From NCBI GenBank assembly GCA_001584585.1, contig LSYV01000018.1, positions 550,193 through 614,192 on the forward strand: a stretch of DNA of 64,000 nt, in the 5' to 3' direction. Under the pieces are notes generated by a model. The model did no database searches. It had not been told where the DNA came from and was given only the letters and a program-made list of their open reading frames with translations. Both the position numbers and the translations under genes were made by a program. This DNA comes from Gonium pectorale (Eukaryota; Chlorophyta; Chlorophyceae; Chlamydomonadales; Volvocaceae). Below, in pieces: positions 1 to 11,686 of this stretch (position 1 is its first letter; every line of letters begins with the position of its first letter).

Positions 1-1746
1 TGCCCGGCCGGGGGCTGCCGTCACCGGCAGTAGTCGGGCTTAAGCCCATGCCCGGACTGGACGGCCCGGAAGACTGCAGCGCCCGGGGCGACCTGGTGGC
101 GAACAGGAGTGGGGATGAGGGCGCGGTCGCCACCAGGCCCTGGACCTGCTCCCGGTCGCGGTGGGACGGCGGCCCCGCCATACGCCATGTACGGGTACCG
201 ACGGCGCCGCTGGCGGCGAGGGGGCTGGAGGGGCAGGGCCGGCCGCCGCCGCCGGGGCTGGCGGGGCTCGCAGGCAGCAGCGTGAGGCCGGGCGGGAGGG
301 AGAAGCCGGCGCCGATGGACGGGAGCAGCAGGGTGGGCGGCGGGGAGGAGAAGGACACCTTGGCGGGGGTGGAGGTTGCGGCGGCACGCGGCTGCTTCCG
401 ACTGGAGGGCCGCTCCGGAAGCGCCGTGGAAGGCACCAGTGGGACCGAGAGCCTGCCGTCGGCGCCGTCGTCACCGCCGCCGCCGCTGGCGGCAGCGAGC
501 TGCGGCGGGTATGTCATCTGCTGCGGGAACGCGGACGGCGGTCGCTGTGGCTCCGGCGCGGGTGGTGATGCGAGCTCATGGCTTTGTGACTGCGGTCGGT
601 TCGACGACAGCGGGGACGTTGGGAACTGCGTGGATGGGTTAGAAGAGGAAGGTGCCGCGCCCCCGCCGCTGAGCAATGCCGCCCGGAACAGCGTGCCCGT
701 GGCGTCCGGTCCGTCGCCAAACCCGCCGCCGCCGTGCTGTGACGAGGGCATGAGCGCCCCCGAGGGCGCTGACGCGCGCGCGGTTCGCAGCCGTCCGGCG
801 GACCTGGGGGCGGCCGGTGGGTCAGGAGCAGGCTGGCGAGCGCGGAACCCGGCGCGGCATGGGCCATGGCGCGGCCGAGCTGCGTGCTGGGGTCCGGTTC
901 CAGCGGCGCGGGGCTGACCGGGTCCGGCGTCCTCCGGCCAGCCATGATGGTCATCCCCCCACCGGGAGTGCCAAAGGCGATGCCGGAGCCGCTAATGCTG
1001 TGGGAGCTGCGGGGGCTCTCCCCCCAGGCAATCGTCGGGCCGCCGAGAGGTGCTGCTGCCGCCACCGGAAAGGGCGCCGCGGATGCCGCTGACGGGGAGG
1101 GCATTTGCGCAGCAGTGCGTCTCGCGGGAGCCATGGATTCTTCGTCGTCGGCGCTCTGGCCATCCGGATCTGGATCCGTTGCGGAGGCGGCAGTTGCACC
1201 AGCCACCCACTCGGCATGGTCCCTGCAGATGCGCGACCCGAAGACGTTTCCGCTGCCGCCGCCGCCGCCCACGCCGCCAATGGCGGTGGCGTTGCTGCTG
1301 TTGGCGCTGCTGCCGCTGTTCACACTGTTTCTAGAGGTGGCGCCGGCGGGGTAGCACAGGAAGGAACTGCCGGTGAAGCCAGGGGCCATGCCTGCTAAGG
1401 CAGCGCGGGGCGAGGGCGGCACAGCGGCGCCGAGGTAGGACACGTCGAACCCGGCGACGCTGGTGAGGCCCTCTTCACCGTTTAGGGCTTCGTGCAGGGC
1501 CCTGTCGAGGTTCAGGTTCACATGCCCGTCATCGCCTTCGACGAACCCCGAGGCGAGGGCCGTGGCATCGAGCAGGGAGAAGGGCGACCGGTCTTTGTCG
1601 TACTGCATACGGATGAGCGAGGTGCGGCGCTGCTGGGTCTCCCGGTCAACGGCACACTGGACCAGGGTCAGCGCTGCCACGCGGCTACTGTGGGCGATGC
1701 GGGCCTGGCGCAGCACCTCCTCCGGCGTGCGCACCGTGTCAGGCCG
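1..1746 (-). CDS. Unrecognised Ser/Gly/Ala-rich protein, partial at the left edge
   Basis: I do not recognise the family. A clear exon opens after a good acceptor (pyrimidine-rich, ending CCGCAG) at 1747 and starts RPDTVRTPEEVLRQAR. About 100 residues look ordinary and folded (VQCAVDRETQQRR, QYDKDRSPFSLLDATAL, NLDRALHEALNGEEG), followed by a long low-complexity Ser/Gly/Ala/Pro stretch. In the first frame coding quality falls off near 790-840, where Arg/His-rich sequence begins. From about 830 to base 1 a different minus-strand frame is open without a stop and has the more natural Ser/Pro/Gln composition ([24 protein letters not shown]). An intron or a sequence indel must join the two frames; I could not find a donor of the right phase. 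Both ends are missing: the 5-prime exon lies to the right of 1746 and the 3-prime end is off the window. Confidence 0.5.
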
Positions 1747-3178
1747 CTGCGGGGCGGTTCAAAGCAAACCGGTGCTTAACAGGCTAGGCCTAACTCACAC
1801 TGTGGTCCATGAAATTATACCGCACATGAGGAGAGGGCTTGGACCATGTTTATGTGTATGTCCCAGGTTCAGATGCGATGCGCGCGAATGCCCGTCGTGT
1901 GCAACCGCCCGTCACGCCAATGAGCGGGAAGCGCCTGCACTCACCATGATTTTAGACTCTGTGCTCACCATTGATTTTTTTTGGTAGGCTTGGATAGGCG
2001 CCCTGCAGCACGGCCCCACTCGCTTCTCCCTTTTTAGCACTGCATGAATGCGTAGGACTAGCTTTTACAGTATATGGTATCACGATTTGTGTATCACCTT
2101 CTGTGTGATGGCATGTGGTTGTCCCAACGAAGTCGGCCTTGCTAACAAAACCGCATTGTGAAATCGCGCAAGCAAATTGCTTCAGTTCTGACGTAGAATG
2201 ACAGTTGTTGAAATGCACGCTTGCGCACGAACGAATGGTTTTACTCATGCAGCACTGCGGTCCAGGAAACCTCAAGACAAAAGCACCGATCCTCCTCCTG
2301 ATTGCCTGGTCGTATGGTCTGCAGATGTCGGTGACCAAACTCATCAGAAATCAGGCCACAGGGAGGCCCGGAGCCCAAGTGTTCGGGAAGGGATACGGAA
2401 GGTTGTGCTGGTGCTTCCATGCGTCTGAGGAAACTTCCCCCAAAAATGCTGCAGTGTCTTAATCCTGCCTCGTGCGGCGGTGGTGCCTCCTACACGGCCC
2501 GACAGCCTCATAGCATGGCTCCAACTTTGGCGGGAGGATGGATTCTCCCGAATGATACCGTGTCATTCCCCCCAACGTACCTGATATGATATGATGATGA
2601 ATCGATGCAGACGATGGCTCCTTTTTCGTGTGCCACCGTACATGTGTTTTGCCTCATCGCACGTCTTCCTCATGGCCCACCCTTACCCCGAAGTGCCCCA
2701 GCCTTCTTCGGCTCCTCCACCGGTAGGCGTTAACTACGAGCTTGCAGCAACGTGCGTCGTCAGAGACGGAGGGGGCTCCCAGAGGGCTCCCACCACTCCC
2801 ACAACAGGATGCAGTAGCCTGCTGAGAAAATAGAATATTTTAAAACCGCTTGCAATCCAAAGCATTTGTGGGGCGGGGGGCAGGTTGCGGGAGTGCCCTC
2901 GCGTGAAGCCTTTTCGGGCGTCGGGTGCTGGATTCTCTTCCGCACGGCACCATCCTTCCCGCTTGCACTCTTTACCTTTGATCAATCATTTGTAGTGAAA
3001 GGTGAAAACGAGCCTCGCGTGTATAGGCCTGACTCGTCTCCATAGGGATCTGAGAGCCGACTGCTGTGTAACACTCAGGCACGCAGTTCTAGGCAAGTCT
3101 GCGTCTACCTCTCACGTTCCGAACGCATTCGCTTACTCGGTTCTGCCGCGTGTCGGGGTCTTTTCCATTTCAGGCAAA
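1747..3178. other. Intergenic spacer, 5-prime side of RAD23
   Basis: This stretch is less GC-rich than the genes around it. The short ORFs here lack family resemblance or splice support. It must hold the unseen upstream exon or promoter of the minus-strand gene and the promoter and 5-prime UTR of RAD23. No TATA box stands out. Confidence 0.5.
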
Positions 3179-6100
3179 ATGAAGCTCACGTTCAGGACCA
3201 TAGCTGGGAAGAACTTCAATGTGGAGGCTGAAGATAGCCTGACGATCAGCGCGCTCAAAGACAAGGTGCACGAGTCACAGCCCGATTGCATCCGCGAAGC
3301 CATGAAGCTGGTGTATAAGGGCAAGGTCCTAGACGACGCCACTACCGTCGGGGACAACCAGATCACGGAGCAGGGCTTCATCGTCGTCTTCGTGCAGCCC
3401 AAGAAGGCGGAGGCGCCCAAGCCGGCAGCGCCCCCGGCACCCGTAAGCTGCTGCAGCCCCCGCAAGCCCTGCATTGCGTGCATGGGAGCTACGGCACAGC
3501 CCGAAAACGGGCCCTGGTGGGATTTTACAGGAAAGGGGTAGCGAGTGAGGCACCAGCCGGCGGAAAGTGAGGCTCCAGCCGTGGGCTTGCCCCCGGCTGG
3601 ACGGAGCACGCGGGCCTACTGCTGTCCCCTAGTGGCGTGTGCCGCGCCCTTCCCCATACACCCTGTCCTGGTGCTCCCTCCGCAGGCTGCGGAGCCGGCC
3701 GCGAGCCCCGCACCCGCTGCCCAAGCGCCGGCTGCTGCTGCTGCGCCGTCCCCAGGTGCGCGCCGGGTCGCTGTCCCTGCAGCGCGTCGACTCGACGTCT
3801 TGCCCGCTCCCTTCCCCCAGTGCACCCCGACTGCCACAGACTCTGGGCTCTCTAGCCCGTAGTGCTACCTTGGCGTCATGACCCAGTCCCATCCCCGGTG
3901 TCCCATGCAGCGCCCGCAGCCGCCCCGGCCGCCGCACCCGCAGCCGCGCCCGCCGCTGCCGCGCCTGCTGCGGCTCCGGTCGCTGCTGGTGCCGCGCCCG
4001 CTGGTGACGCCTACACATCTGCTGCGTCTGGGCTTCTGGCGGGCTCTGCGCTGGAGACCGCCGTCAACAACATCTGCGAAATGGGCTTCCCGCGCGAGGA
4101 GGTGCGCCTGGGGATGTGGCTTTGCGTAACTTGTCATGACCGCGCCGCGCCGCGTGGCTTTGTGGCTTTGCGCCAGACGCAAGAGGACCTGACATGGGAG
4201 ACCCTGTGTTACGCCTCGCGCTTGGCGCGGCGTAACGCATCGCCGTAGGGCGGAAATCTGCAAGTCCGCGGCCCTTTGGCAGCGCCCATCGAGCTCGTTG
4301 TTCGTGGGGTCGCGTTCACAGCTGCGGGCTTCGACCGCAAGGGACTGTACCGTGTTCTGCAACCATGGTTTGTGCGGGTAACCGCAATATGCTGTGTTTT
4401 CCTGCCCCGTCCGCAGGTGATGCGGGCGATGCGCGCCGCCTTCAACAACCCCGACCGCGCCGTCGAGTACCTCATGACCGGTATCCCCGCCAACGCGGGG
4501 CCGCTGCCGCCGCCGGCCGCGCCGCGCGCCCCGGCGGCGGGTGGCGCACCGCCTGCAGCGCAGGTCGGCCCCCGTCCTCGCTTCATGGCTCGTCTTGGCT
4601 TGGGAGATCGTGGGCCTGTAGTCTGCTAAGCAGTGACAATGTCTTGCGGAGATGGGGAAGGGTTCAATTGCTAGTGCGCGATGTTGTGCGAATGAAGTCC
4701 TATCTTGGGAATGCGGCCTTGCTCTTTTTATGGCATGATGGAATGATGCAATGCGCTAGAACGTGATCCGTGCAGAATGGCCCGAATCCTTTTGTGCGTT
4801 CAACCTGTGCGTTTGCACTTGGGCGATCCACCAGGCATTCATAGCTCCCAGTTGCGGGGAACGTGGACCTTACCCCTCTTTACTCCCATCCCGCAGGCGG
4901 CTCCGGCCCCGGGCGCGGCCCCGGAGGCCACTGGCCCAACCGCCCAGCCCTTCAACATGTTTGGCGGCGCGCCGCCTGCCGCCGGCGGGGCCGAGGGCCT
5001 GCCGCCCGCTCTGGCAGCCCTCCGTGAGAACCCGGCGTTCGGCATGCTGCGTGCCGCTGTGGCGCAGGACCCGCGCTCGCTTGTGCCGCTGCTGGCGGTG
5101 CGTGAGGGTTGAGGGCTGAGGGTTGGGCCTTGGGAGTTGGGAGCACCGGTATTCCGCAGACCCAGCGTTGTGAGCCCGCTCCGGGCCCGCCGGCACGCAT
5201 CAACGTCTGTGTGTCCCTGTGAGTATAGGGATGGCCGTGCGGGCGGTGAGGGTTACTGCACGCCATTTTCCGTTGCGTCAGCATCCTCCCCACGCAGCAC
5301 GCTGTTACCCCGCACCAAACCCAGCCGACGCTCAACGCTCCAAGCCCCTCCGCCTCCCGCGCACGCGAACCCAACCTTGGAAGTGAACTTCCCTGCCCCT
5401 GGCCCGCGCGCCCATCCCCCTTTCACCCCCACCTGTTGACACTCCCACACCCATTGGGCCGCGCAGCAATTGGGTCGTACCAACCCGGAGCTGGTCCAGA
5501 TCATCAACCAGCACCAGCAGGAGTTCCTGCGCATGCTCACCGAGCCGGGCGAGGGGGAGGACGACGACGTGAGTGAGGGGTCGTCCGGGGGCGAGGTGGG
5601 CGGGGCGGTGGGGGTGGGGGTGGGTTTGCGGCTGGGTGCTGAAGCCGCCGCCGCCGAGCTCGCCGGGCGGGCGGACGGGCAGGCGCCAACACCAGCGGGC
5701 ACCAGCGCTGGCCCTCTTTCTACAGGCGCCGAACCCGCAGTACGAAACAGCGCTGGTCGCGGACGAACGACGCAACTGCGCCATTGCGCGAGACTAGCCT
5801 GGCTTTGATGCCCGTTCTGATGTACCTGTCGGCGTGGTGAACCAAGCTCAGCGCCAGCTTCAGCGATGCATACACGTTTTCTGGTGTCGGCGCCGGTCCT
5901 CTAAGCAGCCCGAGCGCCAATGGACGAACGGAAACAGCAGCGCTCGGTTAGCGGTTACGGCGACTTGCCAAGCCGCCCACCGTGGTGGTGTGTCAGCAGC
6001 GGCGAGGTGGCTTGCTGCCGTGGCTGTCCGCAAGGCCGGGCTCGTTCTGCAGTTTGGGCTGTACCGATATGGCTTGTTTGGGCGCTTCGCGCAGCAGGCC

Positions 6101-6611
6101 CTGCGCCCCGGCCATCAGAAAGTCTCGACACAGCATTTGTGGGGGTGGGCTTGATGGGGCGGGGCCCGGCGCGTCGCTGGCCCCCCAAGGTCACGTTGTC
6201 AACCATAGCGTTACGGTTATGTAGCAACGCCGCGCAACGAGGCAGAAGGCACGGCCTCCTGGGTTGTGTCAGCGCCCCATGAACTTCCGGTTCCGGTCGG
6301 GGTCGACGGATGATCGCGCTGTTCTCACCTCCCTCCCCTGTGTAGTGCGCGGTGACGCTGCTGGCTTCCGGCCCGGGCATATGAAACCTTTTGCGGGTAC
6401 TCCCGTTCGTTCCTATGCGCAGGGCATGGCGGCAATGCTGGGAGGCGGCGAGGGCGGCATGGTGGTGGAGCTGACGCCCGAGGACGAGGCTGCCATCGGC
6501 CGGCTGGCGGCGCTGGGCTTCGACCGCAACGCCTGCCTGGAGGCCTACCTGGCCTGCGACAAGAACGAGGAGATGGCGGCCAACTTCCTGGCCGAGCAGA
6601 TGTTTGACTGA
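3179..6611 (+). CDS. RAD23: UV excision repair protein RAD23 (ubiquitin receptor)
   Basis: RAD23 proteins shuttle polyubiquitinated substrates to the proteasome and stabilise XPC/Rad4 in nucleotide excision repair. Exons by splice consensus and phase: 3179-3442, 3686-3755, 3911-4101, 4417-4563, 4897-5097, 5467-5568, 6423-6611, giving 387 residues, the usual family length. Domains in order: ubiquitin-like domain at about 1-76 (starts MKLTFRTIAGKNF), Pro/Ala linker, UBA1 at about 156-199 split over exons 3 and 4 (ICEMGFPREE then VMRAMRAAFNNPDRAVEYL), XPC-binding domain at about 258-315 split over exons 5 and 6 (LRENPAFGMLR, QLGRTNPELVQIINQHQQEF), and UBA2 at about 341-387 (IGRLAALGFDRNACLEAYLAC) ending EQMFD. 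The ATG is fixed by the ubiquitin-like fold beginning there. All four domains are present, so the gene looks intact. Exon boundaries fall inside domains rather than between them. Confidence 0.97.
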
Positions 6612-7868
6612 GCGCCCCGTCCTTCCCAACCCAGATGAAGGGGATAGAGGGGCGGGGCAGCCCGTCGACGTGTCTGGCTGGATGATGTATAGGGAGAAGC
6701 CGGCGGACGCTTGGCTAGCATTGTTTGTGGCAGATGTCTAGTGGGAAAGCAGGGATGAGGCATAGGGGAATGTCGAAGGATTTGGCAACAAGGTGTGTAG
6801 TGCCTGCTTGGGTAGGGTGCTTCGGACGGCTGTGGGGTTTGGTGTACCGGAGGGTAGGGCTGTGGGCTGTGTGGTGCCGACCAAGCACCACCACATGCAC
6901 GCAGAGAGTGTAGGGCGTGCATTGAAGTATGCCCTGTCCATGTCGCACGGTCACATGCAACCAGTTGCAGGCGGGCTCGCCGGCATGTCGAGGATGGGGC
7001 CATGACGCTGTCTTGCAGGCTTACCTGACTGGTGCACATACCGTATTTTGATTCCAAGGTTTGCAGGGCCTCCGGCCACTACCGTATTTGTTGGGAGGTC
7101 GAGTGTGATAGGACGCGTGGCGGGCAACGTGACGAGGTGAGGGGCGGGACGGCGACCGTTCGCTGTGATGAGCTGGCGCCAGCCAGGAGACCCTGGACTC
7201 GCCGCGTGTGTGGATCCTGTCCCTGCTGTGCCATCTGGATCCCACGCGACACGGAGCTCGTTGCGCCGCGCGCCAGACACCGCATGATGTACCAGTCCCG
7301 GACAAGCCCCGCGCCATGGCTCGGAAGTGCCAACCATCGAAGGCCCGCGCAGCGGCGGCGTTGCGAAAGCAAAAGAAAGAAACAGGCAAGACCACCTCTA
7401 CACGTTGATACACACCCGAAGGTGCGGCGTTGGCAGGAGGGCGCCGGGTGCATTGCATGGCGTCCATGATGACAGACTCCAATGGCACCAGAGAACAGTC
7501 CGCTGCCGGGCAGTTCTGGTTGCGAGGGGCAGCTGCTCGCAATGCCGGCATGCCGCACCTCCTGCACGCTTAGGTACAACATGGGACGCCTCCACGCAGT
7601 ACTCCTTAGCACGCGTCAGTCGGCCTCGGGCTCTTAATCCGTCTGGTTAAGACTGTCTCTTATTCTCTTGTAATTCCTCGGCTCAGCATGCTCACTATCT
7701 GCTGACTACCTAGACAAGCGCAGACAGCGTGTTGGCCAAGGCTCTCCTGAATACACTGCGCCCTCTGCGCCCTGCATATCGCCGTCACTTCTCCCGACTC
7801 CCGAGCAAGCCTGCCCGCCCACACCCTACAACCGTCTGAAACATGTGAGCCCTGCCTGCAGCACACCC
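6612..7868. other. Spacer between convergent genes RAD23 and SHE9-like
   Basis: The two genes converge here, so this holds both 3-prime UTRs. The only plus-strand TGTAA poly(A) motif I noticed is at 7669-7673, over 1 kb past the RAD23 stop, which would make an unusually long UTR. No credible gene was seen; the ORFs here overlap in all frames without family resemblance. Confidence 0.45.
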
Positions 7869-10800
7869 TCATCTGCGGGGCGCCACGAGCGCCAGGACGC
7901 CCGCGCCCAGCACCGCGCCGCCGAAGGCCGCCGCCGCGCTGGTCGCCTCCGGGGTAGCCGCCGCTCGCCGCACCCACGCGCCCAGCCAGCCGCCCCACCG
8001 GCGCACACGCCGCGCCGCTGCCCGCGCTGCGCCCACAGTCCGCCCGCGCCAGCCTGTGCTGCGAACTCCCGCGCCGATATCCCGATCCCAATTCTGCTCC
8101 CAAACCTCCTGGAGCTCAGCGGAGGGAAGCACATGCTGCGTCAACTCCCGTTCGACGGCGCTCGGCGCTGCTCCCGCGCCTGCTGCCGGCTCGACGGCGG
8201 CAGCGCCGGCGGCAGTGCCCACCGCCTCCGCCAGCTCCGTCAGCCCCCCGCCCACCTCCGCCACGCGCCGCTCCAGCGCCGCAAGCTGCCGCCGCACCTG
8301 ACGCAGCTCTGGCAGCACCTCCGCCAGCGCTGCGCCGGCGACAGCGCCTCCGCCGCTACCAGCGCCTCCGCCGCTACCAGCGCCTCCGCCGTCCATCGTC
8401 ACCGCTGCCGACGATGCCGCCGTCACGGTGGCGGCCGCCTCTGCCGCCCCAGGGTCCAAATCCGCGAGGTGCGTCTCGAGCGCGGACTGCAGCGAGGCCA
8501 CCGTGTGCCGTACGCCGCCAAGCTCGTTGTGCAGCACGTCCTCCACGTGGTTTCGGAGCCTCCGTGCCTTGATGGGCTCCATCACCAGGTACACAGACTG
8601 GCGGGGCAGCGAGCGAGGGCACGGGAGACTCGCAAGCAGCAAATGTGTTGTCTTTCCTCTTCACCCATTTCTCCACCCTGCTCCCCAAGTTCCAGAAGGA
8701 CGCCTGGTGATTCCCCCTCCACCCTCCCCCCCCCGAGCACCGCTGCATACCAGCGGGTGGAGGCTCGGACGCTCTTGCCGTCCCCCTCCACCCCTGAACC
8801 GCTGAACCACTCCCTACCCCGCAACCCCACCCGCTCCCCCCCAACCCTTTCCCCACCAGGAAAGACGCCAGGTGCAGCCCCATGAGCCCCGCTGTCCACC
8901 AGGTGGAGGCCCGCCGGATCTTGTCGCTCCACAGCGTCTCGGCCGCGTAGCGCTCCCGGATGGCGCGCAGCACGGCCGTGTGGGCCCCCTCCAGGGCCTC
9001 GCTGGCGGCCCCGTAGGCGGCCTGGGCGGGGCGGGGTGGGGGCGGAAGGGGGGGGGTACGGCTCTGGGCGACAGCGCACTGCAGGTGCACTGGTCGCATG
9101 TGGGAAGGCGCCGGGTTGAAGGGAGAGAGGGGAATGAGAGCTGATGCGTGGAGGCCCTGGCTTCGCGGTCGGCCCCATCAGGGCTGCATGAGCAGGAGAG
9201 GGGTGGCAGGCAGGAGTCAGCTTTGGGTACGAAGCAAGAATACAAGTAGACTAGGTTTCAGCTGGCTTGTGTTTGGTGGTGGGGTCAACCGCACCTGCGC
9301 TGTAACCGTCCTTCCCCGCCGGGCGCGCCCCGAGCCTCCCCACCTTTGCCTCCGCCACCGCCCGCTCCCACGTCTCCACGCCTCCTCGCGTCGCACAGGT
9401 CTGTGAACCGCTCCAGGTCCGAGCGGCCCACGCTGCTCTTGCGCTGCNNNNNNNNNNNNNNNNNNNNCCAGCTCCAGCTCTGCTCGCACAGGTCTGTGAA
9501 CCGCTCCAGGTCCGAGCCGGCCCCAGCTGCTCTTGCGCTGCAGCAGTCCCATCAGCTGCCGCTGCACGTCACTGCGGTGCAAGGGGGCGAGGCAGGCGCG
9601 GTAACGACACGGATTTGCGGTTGAGGGAGGGGGGAGGGGTGAGCTGCCGCACGCGTTCTTGTGGAGGGGGGGGCGCCGCGACCGTGGTACGCGGATATAC
9701 TTAGCGGTAAAACATGGTCAGTGGAACATGAGTGAGTGGGAAACCGACCATCGGCGCGTGCCAGGGCGGAGCGAACCGTGTGCGCAGGTGCCGCCCCCGT
9801 TTGCCTGAGCCCCGCCTGAGCCCCGACCAGACCTGCCCCCACCCTGCCCCGCAGACCCCTGCCGCACCCGTGCTCCGCCACGCGCGCCTCGAAGGCTGCC
9901 TTGCCAGACCGGACGGCCTCACGCGCCCGAGCCAGGCCCGCGTCCGCGTCGTCCACCTAGAGGGGGAGAGGGAGACGTCGCAAGCGTATTGACGGAAGAT
10001 GTATTCTGGGCGAAGGCCGATACGAGGGAGGGGCGAGACGGGAGGCGGCGGTGGGAGGCTAGGGGGGAGCGGGGAGGGGAACACTGCGGCAACTTGTCCC
10101 TGGACTCTGCTCCCCGGACCGCACGAGCACGCGACAGCAGACGACCCGACTCTTGGCTCAACCAAGTGTGCGCGCAGGTGTATAATTTCCGAATTGAACA
10201 TCCGCGTCTGCCGGGCGGCTGAACAAGATTACAGGGAGCTGGAGAAAGCCCCTGCGCCAGGGTTCCCTTGCTTTCCGGCGCCTCGCCTTGGCTTTGAGCT
10301 GCTCGATGACGTTGTAGCCGGTGGCCAGGTTGAGCCTCGCGCCCACGCCCACCGCCGCGGACAGCAGCGCGCTGCCGGCGGCGTCCACCGCCTCCCGGAG
10401 CCGCGAGTCCTCCCGGACCACCAGCAGCGGCGGCATGGCGCGGGCTGCTGCCACGCCGGCCGGTGCCGCCACCGCCGACGCTGCCGCCGACGCCGCCGAC
10501 GCTGCCGCCGACGCCGTCGCTAGTGTTGGCGGCGTTGACGGCCCTGCCGGGGCGGGCGCGGCCCCACCGTCCCGTTCCAGGGAGCGGGGTGGGGCCTGGT
10601 CTGCGGATTCCACCCCTGATGCCGTGGCAGCGCTGTGGGGCCCTGTTACACCGGAATTTGTGGCCCGTGGGACGGGTTTGTGCGTAGTGGAGTGATGTCC
10701 GCCACCGGCGTTGGCAGCGCCGGCGCCTGTGCTCCCACTGCTGCCGCTGCTGTTGCTGCCGGCACCGCCTCCGCTGGAAGAATCGCTACCGTCCCCTGGC

Positions 10801-11216
10801 CCCTGACTGCATACCCGAGCGGAGGTGTGCATAGCACTAAGCGGTGAAGCGGGGGCGACGGTGGCGGGGACGGAGGGGCAGCTGGCGGCGCTGGCGCCTA
10901 CGCTGGGTCCGTGCCGCAGCAGCGGTGCCAAGGATGGCCTGCCCAGGAGCGGATGGTAGGGGGGTGGGGCGAGGGTCCATGCGACGCCAGCACCAGAGGC
11001 TGCTTGCGATGCCGGCCATTGCGATGGCCGGTCGTCGCCCTTTGCGAGTTTAGCAAAATCGTAGTGGCCGCCGGTGCCGGCAATAAATGGGCGTTGGGTG
11101 CCTTTTGGGTTGTACGTTTGAAGTGCCAAATTTCTCCCTGCTGCTGTGCCAGCCGTTAGGGTGCGCAGCGGGAGGTGCGGGCTGGCCGCTGCAAAACCCC
11201 AGCCGGCAGGTAACAT
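7869..11216 (-). CDS. SHE9/MDM33-type mitochondrial inner-membrane protein (interrupted by assembly gap)
   Basis: SHE9/MDM33 proteins are mitochondrial inner-membrane proteins with a matrix coiled coil; in yeast they affect inner-membrane shape and fission. Exons on the minus strand: 11216-10233, 9956-9868, 9571-9344 (damaged), 9021-8857, 8597-7869. The N-terminal ~280 residues are low-complexity and may include a mitochondrial presequence. Family landmarks follow in order: TGYNVIEQLK, a helical segment (REAVRSGKAAFEARV), QRQLMGLLQRKSSW, SDLERFTDLC, and LWSDKIRRASTWWTAGLMG, which leads into a first membrane segment ending YLVMEPIKARRLRN. A second membrane segment (FGGAVLGAGVLALV) lies at the extreme C-terminus. 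Exon 3 contains 20 Ns at 9448-9467, a 55-base sequence present on both sides of the gap, and at least one frameshift. I take these as sequencing or assembly faults, not gene decay, because flanking exons keep phase and conserved residues. The donor of exon 1 (GTAATC) is the least certain junction. Confidence 0.8.
8335..8398 (+). repeat. 18-bp tandem repeat encoding a Gly/Ala/Ser linker in SHE9-like
   Basis: About three copies of an 18-bp unit (GCGCCTCCGCCGCTACCA on the plus strand) code in frame for a GGGAGS-type repeat in the last exon of the SHE9-like gene, between the helical region and the C-terminal membrane segment. It is a coding minisatellite and likely length-variable. Confidence 0.8.
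9448..9467. other. Assembly gap (20 N) flanked by duplicated sequence
   Basis: Exactly 20 Ns. A ~55-bp sequence at 9393-9447 recurs with small differences at 9487-9541 on the other side, as expected when overlapping contig ends were not merged. The gap lies inside exon 3 of the SHE9-like gene. Confidence 0.9.
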
Positions 11217-11686
11217 GCTCCGGAGCCTGGCTCAAGCTGTTGGATTGCTCATATCCTTTGTGTTGTACACGCTTCCTATACACCCCCGAAGGCTTGGCAG
11301 GCTGGGTACGTGTTGGAGGGACACAATCACCAACTTGCACAACGCGGGTATCTTCAGGCTATGTTCCAGTAGTTGCAAGGCAATGCTATGAGCGAGTAAT
11401 AAAGTATAGCGCAAGAGCAGGACGTGTTTCGGTTGGCGCGACCCTGCGCGACGTGCCCAGGTAGAGAAATGGTGATCGCCAAATTGCATAGCAAAGGTTG
11501 CAGCTGTCGCGACCTAGATTAGTGGACCGACGGTTCAACTGCTTCCGAGTACGATTTGCAACTCCCTTGGGCCATTGCAAAATCCATTAAGCATTCATGC
11601 ACCAAACCTATATGATCCCCATATTGCGAATTTGTTAGGAAGAGCGATGTTGAGCTAGGGCACAGACGTGCTGTTTGCTTTAAACA
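11217..11686. promoter_or_regulatory. Shared spacer between divergent SHE9-like and TWD40-1 genes
   Basis: The start codons of the minus-strand SHE9-like gene (ATG ending at 11214) and the plus-strand TWD40-1 gene (ATG at 11687) are 470 bp apart, so both promoters must fit here unless upstream noncoding exons exist. The stretch is lower in GC than the flanking exons. I see no TATA box in the right place for either gene. Confidence 0.6.

Noticed and set aside
1952..2344. 130-codon minus ORF as upstream exon of the left-edge gene
   Set aside because: Composition differs from the gene, no acceptor or donor of matching phase, and no resemblance to a known protein.
7845..8885. 346-codon plus-strand ORF over the SHE9-like 3-prime exons
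   Set aside because: Arg/Pro/His-rich shadow frame; the minus strand carries the conserved family residues and phase-consistent introns.
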